DNA from: Phaeobacter sp. 22II1-1F12B
GTDB taxonomy: Bacteria; Pseudomonadota; Alphaproteobacteria; Rhodobacterales; Rhodobacteraceae
Length of the DNA: 64,000 nucleotides
Assembly (NCBI RefSeq): GCF_002210165.1
Contig: NZ_AQQP01000005.1
Span: forward strand, 248,001-312,000
Direction of reading: 5' to 3'
Shown one piece after another: positions 1 through 8,376 of this stretch; the stretch's first letter is position 1; every line of letters begins with the position of its first letter. The position numbers were made by a program, and so were the translations under genes. The notes beneath the pieces were generated by a model, which was not told where the DNA came from, searched no databases, and saw only the letters and a program-made list of their open reading frames with translations.

Positions 1-89
1 CGGGCGCGCCGGGCCCCGATCTTGACGATGTCTGTGCCCAAGCCGGGATTGATGCGATTGCCGATCGGATCGCTTTCTGACGCGTCCAT
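1..89 (-). CDS. N-terminus of an unidentified protein, cut by the window edge
   Basis: An open frame on the minus strand starts at an ATG at 89 and runs out of the window. It gives about 29 residues beginning MDASESDPIGNRINPG. The amino-acid mix is plausible for a real start, but no family can be recognised from so little. The ribosome binding site is weak. It would be divergent from phoX. It could equally be chance open frame. Confidence 0.3.
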   Translation of the reverse strand, partial: MDASESDPIGNRINPGLGTDIVKIGARRA

Positions 90-134
90 CGGTGGCCTAA
101 TACCCCCAAAACCCCTGAAAATGCGATGCACAAG

Positions 135-178
135 CCGTACACCCCCTGTACACCCCCTGTATGACATCCGTCAGACAT
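135..178. promoter_or_regulatory. 11-bp-periodic heptamer array upstream of phoX, PHO-box-like
   Basis: Three heptamers, CCGTACA, CTGTACA and CTGTATG, are separated by CCCC each time, giving an exact 7+4 repeat (135-163). ATGACAT-CCGT-CAGACAT (161-178) follows with the same 7+4 spacing in the reverse sense. The PhoB consensus is two CTGTCAT heptamers with a 4-bp gap, so the architecture fits an OmpR/PhoB-family site and the position before a phosphatase gene makes phosphate control reasonable. The match to the heptamer itself is only partial. A related array occurs at 32581-32610. The rest of 90-358 shows nothing else I can name. Confidence 0.4.
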
Positions 179-358
179 TCCGGCTGAATACAGGCCAAGC
201 AACGCGGGAATGCCCTCTGGGCCTGCGTCACATTTCCGCCTGTCGGGGAGAGAAAACAGAAGCCATCATCACGGCGTTACAGACTGACGCACAGAATATT
301 CCGGGGATTCTCTGCCCGAGCTGGGAGTCCGATCGCAGCCAAGTGATGGAGCCAGCGC

Positions 359-2389
359 ATGGATCGCAAATCCTTTGTCACCGACCCGGAGATCGGCAAC
401 AAGGCGGAAGCCTTCGAAGCCTTTGACGACATTCCCACCAACCCAAATCTGAGTCGTACCATCGGCGATGTCATCAACCACCGTTATGGCCGTCGCGACC
501 TGCTGCGCGGCGCGCTGGCGGTAACGGCCACGACCGCGCTCTTTGGCACTTCGGCGATTGTCGCGCCACGACGGGCGGCCGCCGAAGGGCATGGGGCACG
601 GTATGATTTCGAAGAACTGACATGGGGCAACGACGAAAATCACCATATCGCCAAGGGCTATGATGCCGACGTCCTGCTGCGCTGGGGCGATCCGATCACC
701 GCGGACGCGCCGGAATTCGACGTGATGAACCAGAGCGCCGAGGCGCAGTTGCAGCAGTTCGGATATAACAACGATTACGTGGGCTTTACTCCGCTCGACG
801 CGGACGGCGCGCGCGGGTTGCTTTGCGTTAACCACGAATACACCAATGAAGAGGTCATGTTCCCCGGGATCGGGCGTCAGGACGAGGCGGCCTATGCCGA
901 CATGACCAAGGAGCTGGTCGATATCGAGATGGCCGCGCATGGCGGCACGGTAGTCGAAATCGCGCGCGGCGAGGATGGTAAATGGGCGCTGGTGCGCGAC
1001 AGCCGCTACAATCGTCGCATCACCCCGCTGAACACCGAAATGATGCTGGATGGACCCGCTGCCGGGCACGCGCGGTTGCAGACGAACGATGATCCGACCG
1101 GGACGCGCGTCATCGGAACGCTCAACAACTGCGCGGGCGGCATGACGCCCTGGGGCACCTACCTGATGGCCGAAGAGAATTTCCACGGCTATTTCTGGAC
1201 CGACAGGTTCGATGCCGACGGCTATCCGGTGCTGGATGAAACCCTGCCGGAAGCCGCTTCCTATGACCGCTATGGCGTGCCGGGCATGTGGTTCAATTGG
1301 GGGCAATATTACGACCGGTTCAACATCGACAAGGAACCGCACATGCCGAACAAGTTCGGCTGGGTGGTCGAGGTCGATCCGCGCGACCCCGACGCGATGC
1401 CGGTCAAGCACACGGCTCTGGGCCGGTTCCGCCACGAGGGCTGCGAAACCACCGTCTCGGCCGAGGGTCGGCTGGTGGTCTATTCCGGCGACGACAACCG
1501 GTTCGACTACCTTTACAAATATGTCTCGACCGGCACCGTCTCGGATGACCCCGCCGCCAATTCCGCCCTGCTGAGCGACGGGGTGCTTTACGTCGCCCGG
1601 TTTGATGAGGATGGCACCATCGTCTGGATGCCGCTGGTGCATGGCACAGGCCCGCTGACCGCCGAGAACGGGTTCAACGATCAGGGCGATGTGCTGATCG
1701 ACGCACGCCGGGCGGGTGATATTCTTGGCGCGACGCCGATGGATCGGCCCGAGGATGTGCAGCCGCGCGGCGATGGCACCGCCTTTGTCATGCTGACGAA
1801 CAATTCGCGCCGCAAACCCGGGCAGGTCAACGCGGCCAACCCGCGCCCGGAGTCGAGCTTTGGGCATATCATTGAAATCAAAGAAGCGGGAGGCGATCAC
1901 GCGGCCGAAACCGGCACATGGTCAATCGTGGTCAAATGTGGCGATCCCACGCTGGCCGAAGTGGGCGCGGAATGGCACCCCGAGACCTCGGCCAATGGCT
2001 GGTTCGGCTCCCCCGACAATTGCGCCATCGATGCGGACGGGCGGCTTTGGGTCGCGACCGATCAGGGCAGCGACTGGGCCGAGACCGGCAAGTCGGACGG
2101 GCTTTATGCGCTTGAAACCGAAGGAGAATTGCGCGGGTTGCCGAGGCTGTTCTTCCGCTGCCCGGTGGGAGGCGAGATCTGCGGGCCGTATTTCACCGGC
2201 GATGGCGAGACGCTGTTCCTTTCGGTGCAGCATCCGGGCACCGACGGCACCAAGGATTTCAAAGGCTTCGAGCGGGAATCGACATTCGCAGACCCGGCCA
2301 CGCGCTGGCCCGATTTCGACCCGAACATGCCGCCGCGCCCGTCGGTCGTTGTCGTGACCAGACAGGGCGGTGGCAAGATTGCGATCTGA
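359..2389 (+). CDS. phoX: PhoX-type alkaline phosphatase (DUF839 family), Tat-exported
   Basis: The 676-residue product belongs to the PhoX/DUF839 family of Ca/Fe-dependent phosphatases that release phosphate from organic esters in the periplasm. A twin-arginine signal is visible, GRRDLLR at residues 44-50, followed by a hydrophobic stretch and a likely cleavage near AAAEG (residues 73-77). The signal sits unusually deep, after about 43 polar residues, which is common in this family. The family-typical CAGGMTPWGTYLMAEENF block lies near residues 258-275. The start at 359 is supported by GGAG seven bases upstream. A hairpin terminator follows. Phosphate starvation control is inferred from the upstream repeat array. 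Confidence 0.88.
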   Translation: MDRKSFVTDPEIGNKAEAFEAFDDIPTNPNLSRTIGDVINHRYGRRDLLRGALAVTATTALFGTSAIVAPRRAAAEGHGARYDFEELTWGNDENHHIAKGYDADVLLRWGDPITADAPEFDVMNQSAEAQLQQFGYNNDYVGFTPLDADGARGLLCVNHEYTNEEVMFPGIGRQDEAAYADMTKELVDIEMAAHGGTVVEIARGEDGKWALVRDSRYNRRITPLNTEMMLDGPAAGHARLQTNDDPTGTRVIGTLNNCAGGMTPWGTYLMAEENFHGYFWTDRFDADGYPVLDETLPEAASYDRYGVPGMWFNWGQYYDRFNIDKEPHMPNKFGWVVEVDPRDPDAMPVKHTALGRFRHEGCETTVSAEGRLVVYSGDDNRFDYLYKYVSTGTVSDDPAANSALLSDGVLYVARFDEDGTIVWMPLVHGTGPLTAENGFNDQGDVLIDARRAGDILGATPMDRPEDVQPRGDGTAFVMLTNNSRRKPGQVNAANPRPESSFGHIIEIKEAGGDHAAETGTWSIVVKCGDPTLAEVGAEWHPETSANGWFGSPDNCAIDADGRLWVATDQGSDWAETGKSDGLYALETEGELRGLPRLFFRCPVGGEICGPYFTGDGETLFLSVQHPGTDGTKDFKGFERESTFADPATRWPDFDPNMPPRPSVVVVTRQGGGKIAI

Positions 2390-2408
2390 CCTGATGTGAG
2401 GCATGCGA

Positions 2409-2438
2409 AAAAGCCCCCGAGATCGGGGGCCTTTTATA
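2409..2438. terminator. Bidirectional intrinsic terminator between phoX and znuA
   Basis: A perfect stem GCCCCCGA/TCGGGGGC at 2413-2430 is flanked by an A-run on the left and CTTTT on the right. It can therefore end both the rightward phoX and the leftward znuA transcripts. Confidence 0.85.
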
Positions 2439-2458
2439 TTGTACGTCTGCGCCCTGAC

Positions 2459-3541
2459 TCAGGACTTGGCGCAGGATACGATGGTGTCGGCCATCTCTTC
2501 CAAAAGCTGCGGATAAAGCGCCGGTCCCGGTTGCAGCGCGCTGCCAAGCGGATCGAGCGTCTTGATCTCGATCCCCTGCCCGTCAAGCATCGCGTCGAGC
2601 AGACGGGTGTCGAATTGCGGTTCGGCAAAGGCGCAGGACAGCCCGCCTGCCGTCACCTTTTCCCTGAACTGCTTGAGCCGGGCCGGACCTGGGTCGGCAG
2701 CGTCGCCAAGGCTGACTGCGGCGGTCGAGTGAATGTCAAAGCGGTGCTCGAAATACTGGAAAGCATCGTGAAGGGTCACGAACTCGATTGATCCAAGGCT
2801 TTCAAGCTGGCTGAACATGCGGCTTTCAAGCTCTTCCAGAGCCTCGCCTGCACTGTCGGCGTTTGCGGCGTAGGTTCCAGCATTATCCGGGTCAAGCTCG
2901 GCCAGTTCCGTTGCAATCGCGGCAAGCCATGCGCGGGCGATTTCCGGATCAAGCCACGCGTGCGGATCGGTGCCTTCGTGGTGGTGCCCGCCATCAGCGT
3001 GGTCATGCTCGGCATGTTCTTCGTGGTCATGCTCTTCGTGATCATGTTCGGCGTGATCATGGCCATCGTGGTCGTGATCGTCATGGTCATGTTCGGCGTG
3101 GTCGTGCCCCTCGTGATCATACTCTTCGTGCTCATGGTCATCGTGGTCTGCATGGTCATCATGCTCGTGATCCGCCTCGCCCTCTGCGCCTTCGAAGTGA
3201 TCGCGGAACTCGAGCAATTCGAGTCCGTCCACCGTCAGCAGGGCCAGTTCGCTCGCACTGTCGGAAAGCGAGTCGAGCGGTTTCGACAGCCATGGCGTCA
3301 ATTCCGGCCCGACCCAGACGACGAGATCGGCGTCCTGCAGCGCGCGCGCCTGTGACGGGCGCAGCGCGTAGGTATGCGGGGAAGCGCCGGGCGTCACGAT
3401 CAGATCCGGCGTGCCCAGATCGCCCATGACCATCGCGACAAGCGAATGGACCGGAGCGATGTCGGTTGCGACCTGCGGCGTTTCGGCGATTGCCGGTGCG
3501 GCTGCAATGGCACATGCAAGCGCCAGCGGTTTGCGGATCAT
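2459..3541 (-). CDS. znuA: Zinc ABC transporter, periplasmic zinc-binding protein ZnuA
   Basis: This cluster A-I metal-binding protein captures Zn2+ in the periplasm and hands it to ZnuB. I start it at MIRKPLALAC (ATG at 3541), which gives a clean signal peptide (residues 1-19) and 360 residues; a longer frame would run over the zur promoter. Likely zinc ligands are His56 (SPHTYAL), His194 (DPHAWLD) and the His in VTLHDAF. Between them, residues about 115-190, is a very long acidic His-rich loop of (D/E)H repeats, longer than in Escherichia coli ZnuA. The gene is divergent from zur-znuCB across a Zur box. Confidence 0.95.
   Translation of the reverse strand: MIRKPLALACAIAAAPAIAETPQVATDIAPVHSLVAMVMGDLGTPDLIVTPGASPHTYALRPSQARALQDADLVVWVGPELTPWLSKPLDSLSDSASELALLTVDGLELLEFRDHFEGAEGEADHEHDDHADHDDHEHEEYDHEGHDHAEHDHDDHDHDGHDHAEHDHEEHDHEEHAEHDHADGGHHHEGTDPHAWLDPEIARAWLAAIATELAELDPDNAGTYAANADSAGEALEELESRMFSQLESLGSIEFVTLHDAFQYFEHRFDIHSTAAVSLGDAADPGPARLKQFREKVTAGGLSCAFAEPQFDTRLLDAMLDGQGIEIKTLDPLGSALQPGPALYPQLLEEMADTIVSCAKS
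2972..3172 (-). repeat. Degenerate codon repeat encoding the His/Asp/Glu-rich ZnuA loop
   Basis: Roughly 200 bases consist of repeated GAC/GAT/GAA-CAT/CAC codons encoding about 67 residues rich in DH and EH pairs. The low complexity also creates a false hydrophobic open frame on the opposite strand. Confidence 0.85.
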
Positions 3542-3581
3542 CCTGAGTCTCCTTATTCTTCGACAGGACCGCTTGATAGTC

Positions 3582-3596
3582 GTTACATTATAACAT
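3582..3596. promoter_or_regulatory. Candidate Zur box between znuA and zur
   Basis: GTTACATTATAACAT contains the inverted half-sites GTTA and TAAC in an AT-rich core and resembles the alphaproteobacterial Zur consensus built on TGTTATANTATAACA. It lies 40 bases from both the znuA and zur start codons, so one site could repress both transcripts when zinc is plentiful. Confidence 0.65.
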
Positions 3597-3635
3597 ATCA
3601 ATACATGAAATTCACCCGGAGAGGAGATTCCGACC

Positions 3636-4115
3636 ATGAAGACCATCGGATTCGATTCACACAACCATGACGCCTGTATTTCCGACGCGCTTGGTATCGC
3701 AACGGATATCTGCGCGCAGCAAAAGCTGCAGTTCACCCCGGTGCGCCGACGGGTGCTTGAGATTCTGTTGCACGAACACCGGGCGATGGGCGCTTATGAC
3801 ATCCTCGAAGTGCTGTCCTCGGAGGGGTTGGGTTCGCAGCCGCCGGTTGTCTACCGGGCGCTGGATTTCCTTGTGAAACATGGGCTTGCGCATCGGATCG
3901 AGGGGCTGAACGCTTATACCGCCTGCGCGCATCTGGATCACGAGCATGTTCCGGCCTTTCTGATCTGCCGGACCTGCAAGGCGGTGGCTGAGACCGATAC
4001 CGGCATCGCGCAGGGACGGCTTGGACAGGCGGCGGCCAGCGCCGGGTTCACCATCGAAAAGGTGGTGGTCGAAGCAGAAGGCCTCTGCCCGAGCTGCGCC
4101 GGGGCCGCTGCATGA
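3636..4115 (+). CDS. zur: Zinc uptake regulator Zur (Fur family)
   Basis: The 159-residue protein has the Fur layout: a winged helix at about residues 15-90 (QFTPVRRRVLEIL, then PPVVYRALDFLVKHGLAHRI), then a metal-binding dimerisation half. Structural zinc is expected at Cys111/Cys114 (ICRTC) and Cys151/Cys154 (CPSC), and sensing ligands around CAHLDHEH (residues 97-104). The lack of a Fur-type iron signature, together with adjacency to znuABC, points to Zur rather than Fur. GAGGAG precedes the ATG. The last codons overlap znuC by 4 bp, so the three genes are translationally coupled and autoregulated. Confidence 0.93.
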   Translation: MKTIGFDSHNHDACISDALGIATDICAQQKLQFTPVRRRVLEILLHEHRAMGAYDILEVLSSEGLGSQPPVVYRALDFLVKHGLAHRIEGLNAYTACAHLDHEHVPAFLICRTCKAVAETDTGIAQGRLGQAAASAGFTIEKVVVEAEGLCPSCAGAAA

Positions 4116-4918
4116 GTGCCGCCGCATCGCCGGTGATCGAAGCGCAGCATGTCTCGATCCGGCTGGACGGGCGGATGGTGCTGCACGACGTGTCGGTGGC
4201 GATCCAGCCGGGCGAGATCGTGACGATTGTCGGGCCGAACGGATCGGGAAAGTCCTCCTTTCTAAAGGCCCTGATCGGGGCGGTGCCGCTTGAGAGCGGC
4301 GACATCCGGCGCGCGCCGGGGCTGCGCATCGGCTATGTGCCGCAGAAGCTTGCGATTGATGCGAGCCTGCCGCTGACCGTGCTGCGCTTCCTTGCCCTGC
4401 CACGTAATCCGGGCCGCGCGCGCCTGCAGGAAGCGCTTGAAGCGGCCGAGGTGGCGGATCTGGGCAACCGGCAGATGACCGACCTGTCGGGCGGCCAGTT
4501 GCAGCGCGTTCTGCTGGCACGGGCGCTTCTTGAGCGGCCCCAGCTTTTGCTGCTGGACGAGGCGACGCAGGGGCTGGACCAGCCCGGTTCCGCGGCGTTC
4601 TACCAGCGGATCGCGGATGTCCGCGAAGAGCTGGGCTGTGCGGTGGTGATGGTGAGCCATGATCTGCACGTGGTGATGGCGGCGTCCGACCGGGTGCTTT
4701 GCATGAATGGGCATATCTGTTGCCAGGGCGCGCCCGAGATCGTCGCCAGCGCGCCGGAATACCGGGCCCTGTTCGGCTCCGGTACGCAGGGGGCGCTCGC
4801 GCTTTATCGACACCAGCACAGTCACAGCCACGATCATGTTCACAGCCATGGCGATGGGCATCACGGTCATGACCACACACATGATCACGACCATCACCAC
4901 CACGAAAGCAGCCACTGA
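4112..4918 (+). CDS. znuC: Zinc ABC transporter ATP-binding protein ZnuC, with His-rich tail
   Basis: This cytoplasmic ATPase drives ZnuB-mediated zinc import. Walker A is GPNGSGKS (residues 41-48), the signature LSGGQ is at 125-129, and Walker B LLLLDE ends at residue 150. After the normal end of the domain there is a 35-residue tail (about 234-268) dominated by His-Ser, His-Asp and His-Gly pairs and four consecutive His. Such a tail is not needed for ATPase activity and may buffer or sense cytoplasmic zinc. It begins inside the zur stop and its stop overlaps the znuB start by one base. Confidence 0.94.
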   Translation: MSAAASPVIEAQHVSIRLDGRMVLHDVSVAIQPGEIVTIVGPNGSGKSSFLKALIGAVPLESGDIRRAPGLRIGYVPQKLAIDASLPLTVLRFLALPRNPGRARLQEALEAAEVADLGNRQMTDLSGGQLQRVLLARALLERPQLLLLDEATQGLDQPGSAAFYQRIADVREELGCAVVMVSHDLHVVMAASDRVLCMNGHICCQGAPEIVASAPEYRALFGSGTQGALALYRHQHSHSHDHVHSHGDGHHGHDHTHDHDHHHHESSH

Positions 4919-5709
4919 TGCTGGACGATTTCCTTGTGCGCGCGGCTCTGGCCGGGCTGGGCGTCGCGATTGCCGCCGCACCGCTGGGCTGTTTCGTGAT
5001 CTGGCGGCGAATGGCCTATTTCGGTGAGGCAACGGCCCATGCGGCGGTGCTTGGGGTGGCGCTGGCGCTGGCCCTATCCCTGCCGCTTGTGCCGATGATC
5101 CTGCTGGCGGCGCTGGCGATGGCAAGCTGCGTGACGCTTTTGACCGGGCGCGGTTATGCGGTTGATACGGTGTTGGGCGTGACTGCCCATACCGCGCTGG
5201 CCGCCGGGCTGGTGGCGGTGTCGCTGCTAGCGGATGTGCGGCTTGACCTGATGTCGTTCCTGTTCGGGGATATACTCGCGGTGGGTCGGATGGACCTGCT
5301 GACCATCTGGGGCGGCGTTCTGCTGGTTCTGGGCCTGACTTTCTGGCGCTGGTCGCCGCTGTTGATGGCGACGCTGAACCCCGATCTTGCGAGGGCCAGC
5401 GGGATCGATCCGAGACGCGAGGAGCTTGGCCTAACGCTGGCGCTGGCACTGGTGGTTGCGGTGGCGATCAAGGTTGTTGGTGTTCTGCTGATCACCGCGC
5501 TGCTGGTGATCCCGGCGGCGGCGGCCCGACCGCTTGTGCGCACCCCCGAGGCGATGGCCGTGGTGGCCGGTTTGATCGGGGCTTGTTCCGCGCTTGGCGG
5601 GCTTTGGGCGGCTTTTATCCTCGACGCCCCCACCGGCCCCAGCATCGTCTGCGCGGCGGCGGTGATCTTTTCGATCACCACCGTTTTTGGCGCGCTGGCC
5701 CGGCGTTAG
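4918..5709 (+). CDS. znuB: Zinc ABC transporter permease ZnuB
   Basis: The 263-residue, almost wholly hydrophobic protein matches the ABC-3 permease family, with about eight membrane helices. The family motif around GEATAHAAVLGVALA is near residues 36-50. It forms the inner-membrane channel of the Znu system. The start is set by the TGATG overlap with znuC. The 3' end overlaps the convergent DUF2177 gene by 4 bp. Confidence 0.94.
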   Translation: MLDDFLVRAALAGLGVAIAAAPLGCFVIWRRMAYFGEATAHAAVLGVALALALSLPLVPMILLAALAMASCVTLLTGRGYAVDTVLGVTAHTALAAGLVAVSLLADVRLDLMSFLFGDILAVGRMDLLTIWGGVLLVLGLTFWRWSPLLMATLNPDLARASGIDPRREELGLTLALALVVAVAIKVVGVLLITALLVIPAAAARPLVRTPEAMAVVAGLIGACSALGGLWAAFILDAPTGPSIVCAAAVIFSITTVFGALARR

Positions 5710-6122
5710 CCCGCCTGGCCACCGGTGATGGCCCGCGTCGCCAGCACGCCGATGGTGGCCGAGGTCCCGGTCAGCAGGGTGCCCCATGTAAGGTCTGTTG
5801 CGACCATACGCCAGCTCCACCCCTGCAGGGTCGCGAGATTGGTGAATTCGTAAGTGCCGTAGCCAAGCGCGCCGATCAGCGCGGCCGAGCCAAACACCCA
5901 GAGCAGCGGCTTGTCCTGCGTGATACCCGGCCAGCTGACGAACCAGAGCAGGCAGGCCACGTAGAAGGCGTAGAACACGACGGCCGGTCCGAAACGCGGG
6001 CTGTCGAGCAGCATCTCTCCGATGTGATTTTCAAAGGTCGGCTTTACGATGTAGCGAAGCCCCAGCATGTCGAGCCCGAGAAAGACAGCGAAGGTGATGA
6101 TGTAAAGAATGATAACGGTCAT
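5706..6122 (-). CDS. DUF2177 family membrane protein
   Basis: The 138-residue protein has four hydrophobic segments (about residues 3-22, 45-65, 72-90 and 107-131). It matches the pattern of DUF2177 proteins, including FLGLDMLGLRYIVKP near the N-terminus and LGYGTYEFTNLATLQGW before the last helix. The function of the family is unknown. It is read alone, convergent with znuB, and nothing in the context assigns a role. Confidence 0.8.
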   Translation of the reverse strand: MTVIILYIITFAVFLGLDMLGLRYIVKPTFENHIGEMLLDSPRFGPAVVFYAFYVACLLWFVSWPGITQDKPLLWVFGSAALIGALGYGTYEFTNLATLQGWSWRMVATDLTWGTLLTGTSATIGVLATRAITGGQAG

Positions 6123-6169
6123 GAATGGCTCCTGCTTTCAGAATGATACGCAGAGGCCGGGCCGGTGGT

Positions 6170-6853
6170 TCACTCTTTAACGGCAGCGAGGGTTTCGACC
6201 TGCGCCCAGACCGGCAGGTGATCCGAGGCGAGCCGCGCCGCGCCATCGCGCACCACGCCCATTTCCGCGATGCGCAGCGATGGACCATGGGCAAAACGGT
6301 CGAGCCGGGCGATAGGACGCGCGCTGTGAAAGCTGAAGCCGGGGGAGACCACGTTCAGCCGCCCCTCCCACGGTTCGAAACCGGCGGAGCCGGACCATTC
6401 GTTGAAATCGCCCGCGACCAGCGCGTGTTCCCGGTGGTCGCCAAGATGCTGGAGGATGGCGTTCATCTGCCGCTGACGCCAGACGCGCAGCAGGCCGAGA
6501 TGGGCACCCACCAACACAAGACCCGCGACCGAGACCATCACCGCACCGCGCGGTTCCAGCCCCGGCAGTTCGAACTGTTCGGTCGCCTCGATCGGCAGGT
6601 CACGCCGCACCAGCACCGCGTTGCCATGCCAGCCAAGGCTGACATCGGTGCCAAGCTCGGCCACGACATAATCCGTCTCACGCTCGATCAGGTTGCGCGG
6701 CAGGGCCGAGGGGCGCGCGCCAAGGCGCAGATCGGCCTCTTGCAGGATCACCACATCGCCCGCGATGTCGTTCAGCACCTGAAGGATGCGCGCCGGGCGG
6801 CGGCGGCGGTCGCGCCCCACGGCCTTGCGAATATTGTAACTGACAATCTTCAT
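6170..6853 (-). CDS. Endonuclease/exonuclease/phosphatase (EEP) family hydrolase
   Basis: The 227 residues show EEP superfamily landmarks: MKIVSYNIRKAVG at the N-terminus, a metal-binding Glu in VVILQEADL (about residue 59), the AGDFNEW block in the middle, and the C-terminal SDHLPV with its catalytic His. Substrates in this superfamily range from DNA to phospholipids. Its position 21 bases downstream of a cardiolipin synthase gene, on the same strand, suggests a lipid phosphodiester or head-group target, but that is inference. There is no signal peptide, so it is probably cytoplasmic. Confidence 0.85.
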   Translation of the reverse strand: MKIVSYNIRKAVGRDRRRRPARILQVLNDIAGDVVILQEADLRLGARPSALPRNLIERETDYVVAELGTDVSLGWHGNAVLVRRDLPIEATEQFELPGLEPRGAVMVSVAGLVLVGAHLGLLRVWRQRQMNAILQHLGDHREHALVAGDFNEWSGSAGFEPWEGRLNVVSPGFSFHSARPIARLDRFAHGPSLRIAEMGVVRDGAARLASDHLPVWAQVETLAAVKE

Positions 6854-6874
6854 ACCTCTGACCTGTGCTTGCGA

Positions 6875-8290
6875 TCAGAGGATCGGGCTGAGCAGCCGCG
6901 CCACCGGCGCGCCGATCCGGATATAGAGTTTCTGCGCGGAAAGGTTCTTTTCCAGCAGGTAGCTGTCTTGCATGTCATCCTCCAACATCCGGGCCACATC
7001 CTGCGCGAACTCGGGAGAATGGACCAGAATCATGGATTCAAAATTAAGCCGGAAAGAGCGATTGTCGAAATTTGCGCTGCCGATTGCAGCAACATCGTCG
7101 TCGATGAGCACGACTTTCTGGTGCAGGAAGCCCTTGGTGTAGCGGTAGACCTTGACCCCGACGGCGCGGATTTCGTCGAAGAAGGAAAAGGCCGCGAGCC
7201 AAGTGAGATAGTGGTCGGCCACGTCCGGCACCATGATCCGCACGTCGCAGCCGCGCAGCGCCGCCGCCTTGAGCGCCGAGAGGGAATCGATATCAGGCAC
7301 GAAATAGGGAGAAGCAATCCACACCCGGCTTTGCGCCGCATTGATGGCCGAGAAATAGAACAGCGCGCCGGTGTCGATTTCGTCGCTGGGCCCCATCAGC
7401 AGGGTCAGCGCCTCGACATTTGCGGGTTCGGCCTCGGGCGCCCACATAAGATCATCGGTGATGTGATCGCCGGAGGCCCAGTGCCAGTCTTCGGCATAGC
7501 CAAGCTGGAGCTGGCTGACGACGGGGCCCCGCAGTGCGAGATGGGTATCGCGCCAGTGCCCGAAATGCGAATCCGCCCCGACATAGGTATCCGACACGTT
7601 ATGGCCGCCGGTGAACCCGATGCTGCCGTCGATCACCACGGTCTTGCGGTGGTTGCGGAAATTGATGTGGCGGCGCGAGCTGGGGCCACGGTTTTCGCCG
7701 GGGTCGAGGAAGCGCACGCCGTTTTCGACCAGCCGCTGCTGGTAGCTTCGCGGAAGCCCGTAGCTGCCGACTCCGTCGCAGATCACACGCACTTTTATGC
7801 CGCGTTCGGCCGCTGCAATCAGCCGGTCGGCCAGCGCGTTGCCAAGATCGTCGTCGGCGATGGTGTAGAACTGAACGAGCACATAGGTCTCGGCCGCGTC
7901 GATGGCGGCAAAGATCGCGTTGAAGGTCTCTTCCCCGTCGATCAGCAGGCGCACATCGTTACCGGCGACCACCGGCATCCGCACCAGCCGTTCAAAACGA
8001 TATAGCCGCGAGTCGGGGTTGGCGGAATCGGGCGAGACCGGTTCAGCCGAGAGGCGTTCGCTGATCAACCGGCGAGAGCGGCGGCGGGATTCGGTATAGG
8101 AATGCAGCTTGTGATGGCCAAAGACCATATAGGCAGGCACGCCGAACCACGGGGCGGCCAGCAGGAAGATCACCCATGCCACCGCGCCCTGTGGCGTCCG
8201 GGCCGAGCTGATCGCACGCCAGACGCAGAGGCCGACGATGATGACGGCGAGTACCCCGAGAAAGGCGGACCAGATGACCGTCAGCGACAA
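6875..8290 (-). CDS. cls: Cardiolipin synthase-like phospholipase D family protein
   Basis: The 471-residue protein has two N-terminal membrane helices (about residues 5-25 and 35-57) and two PLD active-site HKD motifs: HRKTVVIDGSIGFTGG near residue 215 and HQKVVLIDDDVAAIGSANFDNRS near residue 395. This is the bacterial Cls layout, joining two phosphatidylglycerols to make cardiolipin and glycerol at the inner membrane. Length and topology fit ClsA. It is probably cotranscribed with the downstream EEP hydrolase. Confidence 0.9.
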   Translation of the reverse strand: MSLTVIWSAFLGVLAVIIVGLCVWRAISSARTPQGAVAWVIFLLAAPWFGVPAYMVFGHHKLHSYTESRRRSRRLISERLSAEPVSPDSANPDSRLYRFERLVRMPVVAGNDVRLLIDGEETFNAIFAAIDAAETYVLVQFYTIADDDLGNALADRLIAAAERGIKVRVICDGVGSYGLPRSYQQRLVENGVRFLDPGENRGPSSRRHINFRNHRKTVVIDGSIGFTGGHNVSDTYVGADSHFGHWRDTHLALRGPVVSQLQLGYAEDWHWASGDHITDDLMWAPEAEPANVEALTLLMGPSDEIDTGALFYFSAINAAQSRVWIASPYFVPDIDSLSALKAAALRGCDVRIMVPDVADHYLTWLAAFSFFDEIRAVGVKVYRYTKGFLHQKVVLIDDDVAAIGSANFDNRSFRLNFESMILVHSPEFAQDVARMLEDDMQDSYLLEKNLSAQKLYIRIGAPVARLLSPIL

Positions 8291-8376
8291 AGTGCGGATC
8301 CATTATTGCGCATGTCTTTTGCCTAGCGCGAAAAAAGCGGATCCGCCACTGGAAAGCGCGGGGTAAAGCCGGACTG

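Noticed and set aside
269-1900. A 543-residue leftward frame opposite phoX
   Set aside because: It is a GC-driven shadow frame; phoX on the other strand has clear domain and Tat-signal evidence.
2960-3355. A rightward frame that looks like a very hydrophobic Val/Met-rich membrane protein
   Set aside because: It is the antisense of the His/Asp codon repeat in znuA (CAT/GAT codons read as ATG/ATC/GTC). There is no ribosome binding site.
6125-8005. A 626-residue rightward frame opposite the EEP hydrolase and cardiolipin synthase
   Set aside because: It is a high-GC mirror frame without a family pattern or ribosome binding site.
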